NCBI GenBank assembly: GCA_016933965.1
Contig: JAFGTS010000023.1
Span: forward strand, 1 to 64,000
Length of the DNA: 64,000 bases
Reading direction: 5' to 3'
Origin: Deltaproteobacteria bacterium
GTDB taxonomy: Bacteria > Desulfobacterota > Syntrophia > Syntrophales > UBA2210
The translations under genes and the position numbers were made by a program. Shown here one piece after another: positions 7,872 through 17,479 of the stretch. Position 1 is the first letter of the stretch; every line of letters starts with the position of its first letter. The notes beneath the pieces are model-generated. The model searched no databases. It was not told the origin of the DNA and saw only the letters and a program-made list of their open reading frames with translations.

Positions 7872-10208
7872 ATGATGGATCAGAAAACCCATGATTTGAG
7901 AGATATCAGGATTCCCGATGTCATTCCCATCGTCCCCATTTTCAATGGCGTGGTATATCCGACCATGACCTTTCCCCTTGAGGTGTCGAGCACCCAGTCC
8001 GTCGCCGTCATCGACGACGCCATGGCGGCGGACCGCCTTGTCGGTCTGGTGACCTCCCGGAAGGGTCCACCCGAGGCGACGCCGGAAGACCTGTACACGG
8101 TGGGAACGACCGCGGTGATCCTGAAAATGGCAAAACCCGATGACGAGAAAGCTCAGCTCCTGATGCAGGGCGTGGGTCGTTTCAGGATCGTGGAGTTTGT
8201 CGGCAGCACGCCCTATATCCGGGCCCGGATAGAGGCTGCGGAAGATACGGGGGTCAAGGATATCGAGTCGGAAGCCCTGATGGCGAACCTCGTGAAATTA
8301 TTCGACCGGATCGTACAATTATCGCCCTTTCTCCCGAAGGAGTTCAGTTTTATAGCCAAATCCATACAGGAGCCGGGTGTTCTGGGCGACATGGTGGCGT
8401 CCATCATCAACACATCGGTGGAGGAGAAGCAGGAGATCCTCGAAACGCTCGATGTCACGGAACGGCTCAAGAAAGTGACACGGCTCGTGAACCACCAGGT
8501 GGAGGTCCTTGAACTGGGAAACAAGATACAGTCCCAGGTCAAGGACGATATGGACAAGAGCCAGCGGGAATATTTCCTGCGCCAGCAGCTCAAGGCCATC
8601 AGGGAGGAACTCGGAGAAGGTGATGAAACGAAGGTCGAGATCGATGAATACCGGGCGAAGATAGAGGAAAAAGAACTTCCCGCGGAAGCGCGGAAAGAGG
8701 CGGAACGTGAGGTTCAGCGTCTTGCCCGGATGCACCCGTCATCGGCGGAATATACCGTCGCCTCGACCTATCTCGACTGGATCCTGGCCCTCCCCTGGAA
8801 TGAAAGCACCAGGGACAACCTTGACATCACCGCCGCCCGCAAGGTCCTTGACGAAGACCATTACGGCCTCGAAAAGCCCAAACGGCGGATTATCGAATAC
8901 CTTGCCGTCAGAAAACTGAAACCCGACTCACGGGGGCCTATCCTCTGTTTCGCCGGCCCGCCCGGGACGGGGAAGACATCCCTGGGACATTCGATCGCCC
9001 GGGCGCTGGGACGAAAGTTCATCCGGATGTCGCTGGGCGGTGTCCGTGATGAGGCTGAGATCCGCGGGCACCGGCGCACTTACATTGGCGCCCTGCCGGG
9101 ACGCATCATTCAGGGTATTCGGAGGGCCGAATCGAACAACCCCGTCTTCATGCTCGATGAAATAGACAAGGTGGGGAGCGACTTCAGAGGCGACCCCTCG
9201 TCGGCCCTTCTCGAAGTGCTTGATCCCGAGCAGAACTTTTCCTTCATGGACCACTATCTCGATCTTTCCTTTGATCTTTCCCGGGTCATGTTCATCACCA
9301 CGGCGAACATCCTCGACACCATTCCTCCGGCGCTCCGGGACCGGCTGGAAGTCATTGAACTGCCGGGATACACCATGGATGAAAAGGTGAAGATAGCTGA
9401 ACGATACCTGATCCCCCGGCAGCGCGAGGAGAACGGTCTCAAGAAGGGGCAGGTCACCATAACCAGGGGGGCATTGAAACAGATCATTTCCGGGTACACC
9501 CGGGAGGCGGGTGTGCGCAACCTCGAGCGTGAGATCGCCACCGTGTGCCGCGGTGTGGCGAGCCGCATCGCCGGGGGAGAGATACGGTCCCAGTCGGTCA
9601 CCAGGGAACGGCTGCACCCCTATCTGGGTCCGATCCGATTCACCTCGGAGGTGGATACAAGGATCACCAAACCCGGTGTCGCCACGGGCCTTGCCTGGAC
9701 GCCGGTGGGCGGGGAACTGCTCTTCGTTGAAGCGACGGCCATGTCCGGAAAGAAGAGTCTTACCCTGACGGGGCAGCTTGGTGAGGTCATGAAGGAATCG
9801 GCATCGGCAGCGCTGAGCTTCATACGGGCGAACGCCCGGAAATTGGGGATATCGGAGAATTTTTTCGACGAACAGGATATTCATATACATGTACCCGCCG
9901 GCGCCATTCCCAAAGACGGTCCTTCGGCGGGGGTCACGATGCTGACGGCCCTGGCGTCGCTCCTGACGAACAGAAAGGTCAGGAAAAGCCTTGCCATGAC
10001 CGGAGAGATAACCCTGCGCGGGCTGGTTCTTCCCGTCGGCGGTATCAAGGAGAAGGTCCTCGCCGCCCACCGTGCCGGTATCAAGAAGATAATCCTGCCC
10101 GAATGGAACAGGAAGGACCTTGAGGATGTGCCGGAAAAGGTTCGCAACGATATCGAATTCATTTTTGTCGATGAGATGTTCGAGGTTCTCAATGCCGCCC
10201 TGTCATGA
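7872..10208 (+). CDS. lon: ATP-dependent Lon protease
   Basis: A 778-residue cytosolic AAA+ protease that unfolds and degrades damaged and regulatory proteins. It has the LonA plan: N-terminal substrate-binding domain (about 1-210), coiled linker, AAA+ module with Walker A GPPGTGKT at 362-369 and Walker B FMLDEIDK, and the peptidase domain with catalytic Ser685 in KDGPSAG and Lys728 in GGIKEK. I chose the ATG at 7872, which has GAGG at 7863-7866; an adjacent ATG at 7875 and a GTG at 7830 overlapping the hsp20 stop are alternatives. The short gap after hsp20 means the two are cotranscribed from 7228-7256. Confidence 0.96.
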   Translation: MMDQKTHDLRDIRIPDVIPIVPIFNGVVYPTMTFPLEVSSTQSVAVIDDAMAADRLVGLVTSRKGPPEATPEDLYTVGTTAVILKMAKPDDEKAQLLMQGVGRFRIVEFVGSTPYIRARIEAAEDTGVKDIESEALMANLVKLFDRIVQLSPFLPKEFSFIAKSIQEPGVLGDMVASIINTSVEEKQEILETLDVTERLKKVTRLVNHQVEVLELGNKIQSQVKDDMDKSQREYFLRQQLKAIREELGEGDETKVEIDEYRAKIEEKELPAEARKEAEREVQRLARMHPSSAEYTVASTYLDWILALPWNESTRDNLDITAARKVLDEDHYGLEKPKRRIIEYLAVRKLKPDSRGPILCFAGPPGTGKTSLGHSIARALGRKFIRMSLGGVRDEAEIRGHRRTYIGALPGRIIQGIRRAESNNPVFMLDEIDKVGSDFRGDPSSALLEVLDPEQNFSFMDHYLDLSFDLSRVMFITTANILDTIPPALRDRLEVIELPGYTMDEKVKIAERYLIPRQREENGLKKGQVTITRGALKQIISGYTREAGVRNLEREIATVCRGVASRIAGGEIRSQSVTRERLHPYLGPIRFTSEVDTRITKPGVATGLAWTPVGGELLFVEATAMSGKKSLTLTGQLGEVMKESASAALSFIRANARKLGISENFFDEQDIHIHVPAGAIPKDGPSAGVTMLTALASLLTNRKVRKSLAMTGEITLRGLVLPVGGIKEKVLAAHRAGIKKIILPEWNRKDLEDVPEKVRNDIEFIFVDEMFEVLNAALS

Positions 10209-10261
10209 TGGGTGGATATCCTTTCCCCGCGGGCACTCGATAGTAACCCGCTTTGCCGCCT

Positions 10262-12277
10262 ATGCGCACGAACAGGTTTAATCTTGTCTCTGAGTATTCC
10301 CCGACGGGCGATCAGCCGCAGGCCATAGACGCCCTTGCGGCCGGTGTGGAAACAGGGGCCCGGCACCAGGTGCTCCTGGGCGTGACGGGTTCGGGGAAGA
10401 CCTTTACCATAGCGAACGTTGCGCAGCGGGCGCAGCGACCCCTCCTGGTGATCGCTCCCAACAAAACACTGGCGGCCCAGCTCTACAATGAGTTCAGGAT
10501 GCTCTTCCCGGATAATGCCGTGGAGTATTTCGTCAGTTATTACGATTATTATCAGCCCGAAGCCTACCTGCCGACCACCGATACCTACATTGAAAAGGAC
10601 TCCTCCATCAACGATGATATCGACAAGCTCCGTCACTCGGCCACCCGTTCCCTGCTGGAACGGCGCGACGTGATAATAGTGGCCAGCGTCTCCTGCATTT
10701 ACGGCATCGGGGAGCCCGAAACATACGGACGGATGCAGATATATCTCGAGCAGGGCATGGAGATCGACCGCGACCGCCTGCTGGCCCGCCTTGTCGAGAC
10801 ACAGTACGAGCGCAACGATTACGATTTTCACCGGGGGACCTTCCGCGTACGGGGTGATGTGGTGGAGATCTTTCCACCCTATGCGGAAAAGCATGTGGTG
10901 AGGGTCGATTTCCTGGGAGATACGATCGAATCCATTGCGATCGCGGACCCCCTGCGGGGACGGACAATACGCGGGGAACGAGCCGTCGTCATCTATCCGG
11001 GCAGCCATTATGTAACGGAGAAGGAGAATCTTCGTCGAGCCGCTGCCACCATCAGGGAGGAACTGGCCGAACGGCTGGCGCACCTCAATTCGCTGGGCAA
11101 GCTGCTGGAAGCCCAGCGTCTGGAGCAGAGGACCCTCTTTGACCTGGAGATGATCGAGGAAATGGGCTATTGTCAAGGGATCGAAAATTATTCACGCCAT
11201 CTGACGGGCCGCCGGCCCGGCGAGCCGCCGCCGACGCTCATGGAGTATCTCCCGTCGGATGCCCTGATCGTCATCGACGAAAGCCATGTCACCGTCCCCC
11301 AGCTGAACGGCATGTTCCGCGGCGACCGTTCACGAAAGGAGACGCTCGTTGAATACGGATTCAGGCTTCCCTCGGCCCTTGACAACCGCCCCCTGATGTT
11401 CCAGGAATTCGAGGCCTTCCCGCATCAGCGTATCTATGTGTCCGCCACTCCCGCCGACTACGAATTGGACCGGGCGGCGGGCAGCATCGTTGAGCAGATA
11501 ATCAGGCCTACGGGGCTGATGGATCCCGAGATCATCGTCAAGCCCGTCACAAATCAGGTCGATGATCTCCTGGGCGAAATAAACCGGCGGGTGGAGCAGG
11601 GGGAACGGGTGCTCGTGACGACATTGACGAAACGTATGGCGGAAAATCTGAGCGAGTATTACCGGGGTCTCGGCATGCGGGTGCACTACCTCCATTCCGA
11701 TATCGATACGCTGGAGCGGGTGAGCATAATCCGCGACCTGCGGCTCGGCACGTTCGATACGTTGATCGGTATCAATCTGCTCCGCGAGGGGCTCGACATT
11801 CCGGAAGTCTCCCTTGTCGCCATTCTTGACGCGGACAAGGAGGGTTTTCTCAGGTCCGAGCGGTCACTGATACAGACGAGCGGCAGAACGGCGCGGAACG
11901 TTAACGGGCAGGTGATCATGTACGCCGACAGGGTCACTCCGTCAATGCGGGCCTGCATTGATGAAACGGATCGCCGCCGGGAGATCCAGCGACGGTATAA
12001 CGAGGAACGGGGCATCACTCCCGAAACGATCAGAAAGGCCGTTGACGATATCCTGGCATCCATTTACGAGGCGGACTATGTGACGGTCCCTGTGGCGGAA
12101 CAGAAGACGCCCTATCTGACCGAAAAGGAAATCAGGCGGTCCATAAAGGAACTGACCAAAGAAATGAAGGATGCCGCACGAAACCTTGAATTTGAGCGGG
12201 CGGCCCTGCTCAGGGATGAGATCAAGGAGCTGTCGCGGCTCGAGACGGAACTGGGGCTCTGGGCCGGAACTGCCTGA
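10262..12277 (+). CDS. uvrB: excinuclease ABC subunit B
   Basis: The damage-verifying helicase-like subunit of nucleotide excision repair. Walker A GVTGSGKT has its Lys at 46; the tyrosine-rich beta-hairpin motif [12 protein letters not shown] lies near 95-106 and clamps DNA at the lesion. Helicase motifs follow, among them VIDESH and the motif VI region QTSGRTARN. The C-terminal UVR motif (about 630-665), rich in Glu and Arg, contacts UvrC. About 671 residues is the normal length. The start lacks a clear ribosome-binding site, and ATG 10262 is chosen over a TTG at 10253. It follows lon by about 50 bases and precedes uvrC. Confidence 0.96.
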   Translation: MRTNRFNLVSEYSPTGDQPQAIDALAAGVETGARHQVLLGVTGSGKTFTIANVAQRAQRPLLVIAPNKTLAAQLYNEFRMLFPDNAVEYFVSYYDYYQPEAYLPTTDTYIEKDSSINDDIDKLRHSATRSLLERRDVIIVASVSCIYGIGEPETYGRMQIYLEQGMEIDRDRLLARLVETQYERNDYDFHRGTFRVRGDVVEIFPPYAEKHVVRVDFLGDTIESIAIADPLRGRTIRGERAVVIYPGSHYVTEKENLRRAAATIREELAERLAHLNSLGKLLEAQRLEQRTLFDLEMIEEMGYCQGIENYSRHLTGRRPGEPPPTLMEYLPSDALIVIDESHVTVPQLNGMFRGDRSRKETLVEYGFRLPSALDNRPLMFQEFEAFPHQRIYVSATPADYELDRAAGSIVEQIIRPTGLMDPEIIVKPVTNQVDDLLGEINRRVEQGERVLVTTLTKRMAENLSEYYRGLGMRVHYLHSDIDTLERVSIIRDLRLGTFDTLIGINLLREGLDIPEVSLVAILDADKEGFLRSERSLIQTSGRTARNVNGQVIMYADRVTPSMRACIDETDRRREIQRRYNEERGITPETIRKAVDDILASIYEADYVTVPVAEQKTPYLTEKEIRRSIKELTKEMKDAARNLEFERAALLRDEIKELSRLETELGLWAGTA

Positions 12278-12321
12278 GCGGGGAGCCGGATGCCGGCAAG
12301 GGCGGTTCAAAGGGTGTTTCC

Positions 12322-14148
12322 GTGAATAATGAATTTCTGGAAAGAAAAATGGGATCGGCGCCGTCGGGTCCGGGTGTCTACCTGATGAAGGACGCCGAAG
12401 GCGCCGTGATATACATAGGAAAGGCAAAGAACCTGAGAACGCGGGTTCGCGCCTATCTGGGAGGGAAGGACACCCGGCCCATGATCCCTTTCCTGGTACC
12501 GAAGATAGGCGATGTGGAATTCATTGTCACCGCATCGGAAAAGGAAGCCCTGATCCTTGAGAACAACCTGATCAAGAAACATCGTCCCCGGTACAACGTG
12601 AACCTGCGTGACGACAAGAATTACTTCAGCATCCGCGTCGATCCCCGGGTGCCCTTTCCGCGTCTTGAACTGGTGCGGCGGATCGCGAGGGACGGGGCGC
12701 GGTATTTCGGGCCCTACTCGTCGAGCGTCGCCGTCAGGGAGACCCTCAATATACTTCACCAGGTGTTCCCTCTGAGGACCTGCAAGGATGCCGTGTTCAA
12801 AACCCGCCGCCGCCCCTGTATCGAACACGAGATAGGCCGCTGCCTCGCGCCCTGCGCTGGCACGGTTTCACCGGAAGCCTACCGGGCCGTCCTTGATGAT
12901 GTCCTGTTGTTCCTTGAAGGCAGGGAGAAAACGCTGGTGGCCGGTCTCAGGGAACGGATGAAGAAGGCCGCGGGGGAACTTCGGTTTGAAGAAGCGGCCG
13001 CCCTGAGAAACAGGATCGATGCCGTCAATACGACCCTTGAGAGGCAGCGGGTCGTTTCCATGGCGCTTCGGGATCTGGATGTTTTCGGATTTTTCCGGTC
13101 CGGTGACGGCCTTCAGGCCTGTGTCATTCATGTGCGGGGCGGCCGTCTGCTGGGGAGGAAGACGTTCCCGCTCCTGAAGACCCGGGAAGAAACGGCCGAA
13201 CTGTTCGAGTCCCTTCTGAAACAGTATTATCACGCCGGGGTGTTCATTCCCCGCGAAGTGATCCTTCCGGTCCCGGTCGGGGACCGTGGTCTCATCGAGG
13301 AGTGGCTGGCAGATAAAAAAGGAAGTGCGGTGAAGCTCATTGTGCCGCAGCGGGGAGAGCGTGCTGATCTTCTCAGGATGGCGATGAGCAATGCAGAGAA
13401 TGCCTTCGCCGCCCAGCGCGACGCAGACATCCGGCAGGAGCGGGTACTGGAGCTTCTCAGAGATGCCCTGTATTTGAGCGAGATCCCCCGCCGCATCGAG
13501 TGTTTTGATATTTCCAATCTGGGCGGCCATGCCGCCGTCGGCTCCATGGTATCCTTCCTCGATGGCGGGCCGGACAGGTCACGATACCGCCGGTTCAGGA
13601 TACGGACACAGGAAACCATGGATGATTACGGCATGATGCGCGAAGTGCTCCTGCGCCGCTACCGGGAAGCCGGGCAGGTTCCCGACCTCCTGATCGTTGA
13701 CGGAGGCCGGGGGCAACTGGGCGTGGCCCGTGCCGTCCTCGGTGAGCTGGGCCTTGAGCGGGTCGCCGTCGCCGGACTTGCGAAGGAATCGAGAATGCGG
13801 ACCGGTACGGGGACGGCGCTGATAAAAAAGGACGAAGACCGGGTGTATCTCCCCAACCGGAAAAACCCGCTCTACCTGTCACGGGTCCCGGCGGCCCTCC
13901 TCCTCCTTCAACGCATACGTGACGAAGCGCACCGTTTTGCCGTTTCCTATCACCGCAGGCTCCGGGAAAAGGAAGGGATGCGCTCACTGCTCGACGATAT
14001 CCCGGGCATCGGGGAAAAACGCAAAAAGGCCCTGCTCGAACATTTCAAGGACGTGCACAGGATCGGGCACGCAACCCGCGAAGAACTGGCGGCCGTGCCC
14101 GGCATCGGGGAAAAGGCGGCCGGTCTCATTTTCGCTCATTTTCACTGA
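12322..14148 (+). CDS. uvrC: excinuclease ABC subunit C
   Basis: The dual-incision nuclease of nucleotide excision repair, 608 residues. The N-terminal GIY-YIG nuclease (about 10-95, with GVYLMKDAEG and VIYIGKAKNLR) makes the 3' cut. A CxxxxxxPCxxxxxxxCxxPC cysteine region lies near 155-175, the UVR motif is near 205-240, and the RNase H-like 5' nuclease domain carries ECFDISNLGG and IVDGGRGQL. Two helix-hairpin-helix motifs (DIPGIGEKRK, AVPGIGEKAA) close the protein. The start is GTG. It lies 44 bases after uvrB, so the two repair genes probably share a transcript, and it converges on the isomerase gene with 16 bases between stops. Confidence 0.96.
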   Translation: MNNEFLERKMGSAPSGPGVYLMKDAEGAVIYIGKAKNLRTRVRAYLGGKDTRPMIPFLVPKIGDVEFIVTASEKEALILENNLIKKHRPRYNVNLRDDKNYFSIRVDPRVPFPRLELVRRIARDGARYFGPYSSSVAVRETLNILHQVFPLRTCKDAVFKTRRRPCIEHEIGRCLAPCAGTVSPEAYRAVLDDVLLFLEGREKTLVAGLRERMKKAAGELRFEEAAALRNRIDAVNTTLERQRVVSMALRDLDVFGFFRSGDGLQACVIHVRGGRLLGRKTFPLLKTREETAELFESLLKQYYHAGVFIPREVILPVPVGDRGLIEEWLADKKGSAVKLIVPQRGERADLLRMAMSNAENAFAAQRDADIRQERVLELLRDALYLSEIPRRIECFDISNLGGHAAVGSMVSFLDGGPDRSRYRRFRIRTQETMDDYGMMREVLLRRYREAGQVPDLLIVDGGRGQLGVARAVLGELGLERVAVAGLAKESRMRTGTGTALIKKDEDRVYLPNRKNPLYLSRVPAALLLLQRIRDEAHRFAVSYHRRLREKEGMRSLLDDIPGIGEKRKKALLEHFKDVHRIGHATREELAAVPGIGEKAAGLIFAHFH

Positions 14149-14164
14149 GAAGGGCCGCGCATGG

Positions 14165-14599
14165 TCACATGCCGGTTTCCACCACCTCAATGTCAAAGAT
14201 GAGGGTCTTGCCCGCCAGCGGGTGATTGACGTCGATCCTCACGACCGCTTCACAGATTTCGTGGACCACCGCCGGTATGGGATTATTGTTGCGGTCCATG
14301 AGCTGAACCATCATGCCTGCTTCCAGTTTCATGTCCGCCGGGATATTTTCTTTCGGCATATCGATGATACGGTCTTCCCTTCTCGTTCCATACCCCTCTT
14401 CCGGTGCCAGGGTCACCTGTTTCTTCTCGCCCACCGTCATACCGATGACGGCATCGTCGAAGCCCTTGATCAATTGTCCCGCGCCGACGGTAAAGTTCAG
14501 AGGTTCTTTCCCCTCCGAAGAATCGAAGATTTCTCCATTTTCGAAACGGCCCGTATAATTGACCGAGATCCTGTCTCCCGCCTTGATCGGTTCGGACAT
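14165..14599 (-). CDS. FKBP-type peptidyl-prolyl isomerase, SlyD/SlpA type
   Basis: A 144-residue cis-trans prolyl isomerase and chaperone, probably cytosolic because no signal peptide is present. The FKBP fold is split by an insert-in-flap domain (about residues 65-125), the hallmark of the SlyD/SlpA group. VNYTGRFENGEIFDSS and GQLIKGFDDAVIGM are the signature strands. It lacks the histidine-rich metal-binding tail of E. coli SlyD, so a role in nickel delivery is not supported by sequence even though hypAB is present elsewhere in the window. GGAGGTACC precedes the ATG. Confidence 0.9.
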   Translation of the reverse strand: MSEPIKAGDRISVNYTGRFENGEIFDSSEGKEPLNFTVGAGQLIKGFDDAVIGMTVGEKKQVTLAPEEGYGTRREDRIIDMPKENIPADMKLEAGMMVQLMDRNNNPIPAVVHEICEAVVRIDVNHPLAGKTLIFDIEVVETGM

Positions 14600-14964
14600 G
14601 CCGGTACCTCCTTTGCTGCCCGTTTTTCGTCATGGTAGGTGCCGGGGCGTACCATGCCGCGTTAATAAAAAAACGACCACCAAACCCTGTAGAGCATGGT
14701 AGCCGTTCCTGCACTACAAAATCAGATTTGAAAGGATACGCTCTCTTCCTCTGACGCAAAGCAGGGAAGATATGCATTTTCGCCACCATAATATTGAGGG
14801 CTGTCAAAGTCAAGTCCCGGGATGTATGCGTTCATGACCGGCGGGCGGAATGTCCGCAATCACGTCGATAATGATTGCATTTGTTCGCGATTGTGAGATA
14901 TGGTGACACCATTCATGTCACGTATTTTCAACCGCAGGGAATTTACAAAAGGAGGAGGTTTACC
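14600..14964. other. divergent intergenic region
   Basis: About 365 bases between the isomerase gene and the outer-membrane protein gene. On the minus strand TTGACT (14808-14813) and TATGGT (14785-14790), 17 bases apart, could drive the isomerase. For the rightward gene I see no convincing promoter. No RNA gene or riboswitch is recognised. Confidence 0.4.
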
Positions 14965-15726
14965 ATGAAAAAACGGGCTGCCTTTTTTGTCGTTCTATTT
15001 GTGTTGTGCCTTTCCGTTTCGGCTCAGGCAATTGAGCTGGGTGCCGGGGTCTTGTACTGGTTCCCGGAATTTACCGGGGACCTGCGCGCCGATACGGAAT
15101 TAGCCAAAGGAACTGATATAGACCTTCAGGATGATCTTGGTGTCGGCGATGAGAGTTATCCGTCGATCCAGGTATTCGCGGGCATGGGCGACCACCATCT
15201 CGGGTTTACCTATACCTATGTCGATTATTCCGGCGATGAAACGATCTCGAAGGAAATCTGGTTCGGCGGAACGAAGTTTGTCGCGGCAAGCCGGGTCAAG
15301 ACCGATCTGGAGTACCACATGCTGGACGTCGAGTACCGCTATGATCTGATCGATTTCGAGAACATCCTGGCGGGATTCTCCCTCGGGCCCATTGCGCGGT
15401 TGAAGTGGCTCACCGGTGACGCGCGACTGGAGAGCTTTCTTGGAAAACACGAGGATACTTTCAACGTACTCGTTCCAATGGTGGGTGCGGGAATGCATGT
15501 GGGGCTCATCGCGGACATGCTGGAGGCGCGTGCCGAGCTGACGGGGCTCGGATATATGGGAAATAAATTTTATGAAGGGCTTGCGGACATTTCATTTACT
15601 CCCATCCCGCTGATCAATATCCACGGCGGCTACAAGCTGATCAAACTTGATGTTGAAGATGCCAATGACATCTATGCGAACTTTGAATTTTCAGGCCCCT
15701 ATATCGGCCTTGACTTCAAGTTATAG
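14965..15726 (+). CDS. predicted outer-membrane beta-barrel protein
   Basis: A 253-residue exported protein. A signal peptide (charged start, hydrophobic core, cleavage near AQA at residues 20-22) is followed by alternating strands rich in aromatic and glycine residues, such as FAGMGDHHLGFTYTYVDY and YHMLDVEYRYDL, typical of a small outer-membrane barrel. The last strand ends in GPYIGLDFKL; the final residue is Leu rather than the usual Phe. GGAGGAGG at 14951-14958 is a strong ribosome-binding site, so high expression is likely. Function beyond a barrel is not recognised. It stands alone. Confidence 0.8.
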   Translation: MKKRAAFFVVLFVLCLSVSAQAIELGAGVLYWFPEFTGDLRADTELAKGTDIDLQDDLGVGDESYPSIQVFAGMGDHHLGFTYTYVDYSGDETISKEIWFGGTKFVAASRVKTDLEYHMLDVEYRYDLIDFENILAGFSLGPIARLKWLTGDARLESFLGKHEDTFNVLVPMVGAGMHVGLIADMLEARAELTGLGYMGNKFYEGLADISFTPIPLINIHGGYKLIKLDVEDANDIYANFEFSGPYIGLDFKL

Positions 15727-15966
15727 GATGGGCCCGAAGGCCCGTGGCGGAGAGAGAACAATCCATCCCCCGGGCGACTGACATGTGAAGACCGGTGCCG
15801 GGATGCTTCTCCCGATGAACAACGGGACATCCCGGCATTTTCTATGGCCTCGACAGCGCGGGCGACGTCCCGATGATCAGGCAACCGCCGTGGAATGGAC
15901 CGCTTTACCCCTCGTCAATAGTGCCGGAACGGTGACGGTCTTCTTCCCGGGTGCGACACAGGACCG

Positions 15967-17199
15967 ATGGCGCAGTACCCGACATTACGCAGGGATTTGC
16001 AGCTTATACCGACCACGGTCGAAGGCCGGCGGGCCATCCTGTTCGTCGATCCTCTGCAGTTCGCCCCGTCAGGGCTAACGATAGACATGGAAGCCCTGCC
16101 GGTGCTGCAACTGCTCGATGGACGCCATGACCTGCGGGACATTCAGACCGTCATGATGCGCGGTCAGGGAGGCCGGCTTGTTCCGCTTGCCGATGTGGAG
16201 TCGCTCCTGCGCCAGCTTGACGACAGTCTCCTTCTGGAGAGCGACGCCTATCGGGAGCGGTACCGAGTCCTTCGCGAGGAATTCACGTCGCTCACGGAAC
16301 GCCCCCCGTCGCACGGCGGGAAATCCTATGATGATGACCCGGCGGCCCTCCGGCGGTTCATCTCCGATAGCGAACAAAGTATACCGCCCGGTACCCCCGA
16401 TTTCGGGAACAGGGTGATCAGCGGACTGGTATCGCCCCATATCGACATCAGGGTCGCCGGGGAGACCTATATCGGTCTGTACCGGCATCTTCGTGACCGG
16501 CGCTACGACCTGGTGGTCATCCTCGGCATCAATCACCAGTGGCAGGACGGTCCCTATTGTCTAACGACGAAAAACTACCGGACCCCCATCGGAACGCTCC
16601 CGACCGACGCCGACGCCGTCGAGGAAGTGAAAAAGAGGGTGTCCGAAGGAACGCTGGCGTCGACCGATTTCGGCCACAGGCTTGAACACTCCATAGAATT
16701 CCAGGCGGTCTTTCTCTCATATTATCTCGCCGAGCCGGTACCGGTCATGCCAATCCTGTGCGGAGGGCTTCACGAGCTCATCATGAAAGGGGACAATATC
16801 CTGCAGGACCGACGTTTCCGGGAAATGGCGGAGGCGTTGAGACGCGTGATCGATGCCCGGAAAAGGGTCCTTCTCGTGGCGGGGGTTGATTTTTCCCACG
16901 TGGGACTGAAGTTCGGTGACCCCCTCCCGGCGGAACGAATGATCGAAAGCGCCCGGGAGCATGACGACCGTCTCATATCGGCCCTGCGCACGGGGATGCC
17001 GGAGAAGATCGTCGAAAACGAGATCGCTGCGGGTGGACGTTACAACGTCTGCGGGTTTCCCGCGCTGGTGCTTTTCTCCGTGCTTATGGGAAAGAGCGAG
17101 GGGACCCTCCTTGCCCATGAAACGTATGCGGAAGAGATGACGGGAAGCGCCGTTACCTATGTCTCGATGGTATTCACGGCCCAAGGGATCGCCCCATGA
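15967..17199 (+). CDS. Memo-like protein (AmmeMemoRadiSam system protein B) with N-terminal extension
   Basis: A 410-residue protein. Residues from about 150 on match the Memo family, a fold related to class III extradiol dioxygenases. VSPHIDIRVAG, ILGINHQW, LEHSIEFQAVFL, GVDFSHVG and NVCGFPALV are the family's His- and Cys-bearing motifs, which form a metal site. Bacterial Memo genes often sit with AMMECR1 and a radical SAM gene; neither is nearby. About 130 extra residues at the N-terminus include LQLLDGRHDLRDIQ, which looks like a small winged-helix or PqqD-like module. Its stop overlaps the start of the next gene (ATGA). The biochemical role is not established. Confidence 0.82.
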   Translation: MAQYPTLRRDLQLIPTTVEGRRAILFVDPLQFAPSGLTIDMEALPVLQLLDGRHDLRDIQTVMMRGQGGRLVPLADVESLLRQLDDSLLLESDAYRERYRVLREEFTSLTERPPSHGGKSYDDDPAALRRFISDSEQSIPPGTPDFGNRVISGLVSPHIDIRVAGETYIGLYRHLRDRRYDLVVILGINHQWQDGPYCLTTKNYRTPIGTLPTDADAVEEVKKRVSEGTLASTDFGHRLEHSIEFQAVFLSYYLAEPVPVMPILCGGLHELIMKGDNILQDRRFREMAEALRRVIDARKRVLLVAGVDFSHVGLKFGDPLPAERMIESAREHDDRLISALRTGMPEKIVENEIAAGGRYNVCGFPALVLFSVLMGKSEGTLLAHETYAEEMTGSAVTYVSMVFTAQGIAP

Positions 17200-17462
17200 G
17201 GTTCGAGAGGGTCCCTGTCGAATGTTACAGCGGACACCGCGCAAATGAACGGCCACTGGCGTTCGTCCACCGGGGCAGGCGATACGAAGTTGCGCATATC
17301 GTGGACCGGTGGTACGAAGGCGGAACGTCCCCGGACAGACCGGTCCAGGATTATTTCAAGGTGGAAACAGCCGGGGGAGAAAGATTCATCCTTCGGTACA
17401 CGTCGCTTTTCGATGCCTGGTCAGTTCTCGTAACAGGTCACGAAGGTCATGAAGACAAATAA
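17196..17462 (+). CDS. small conserved protein of unknown function
   Basis: An 88-residue protein whose ATG overlaps the stop of the Memo-like gene, so translation is coupled. The pattern of short strands with a VAHIVDRWYEGG segment and then YFKVETAGGERFILRY resembles small domains found beside or fused to Y-family DNA polymerases (the DUF6504 type); I am not certain of this. No signal peptide or membrane segment. The coupling suggests a role linked to the Memo-like protein or the oxidase that follows. Confidence 0.65.
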   Translation: MRFERVPVECYSGHRANERPLAFVHRGRRYEVAHIVDRWYEGGTSPDRPVQDYFKVETAGGERFILRYTSLFDAWSVLVTGHEGHEDK

Positions 17463-17479
17463 GAAGGAATCGGGAGCTG

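Noticed and set aside
8928-11176. Two long leftward open frames opposite lon and uvrB
   Set aside because: They run against well-supported genes and their translations are low-complexity arginine- and glycine-rich sequence with no domain.
14600-14964. Riboswitch in the leader of the outer-membrane protein gene
   Set aside because: I looked for cobalamin, SAM, TPP and glycine-type core motifs and found none.
15729-15744. Terminator after the outer-membrane protein gene
   Set aside because: The GGGCC/GGCCC stem has no following T-run.
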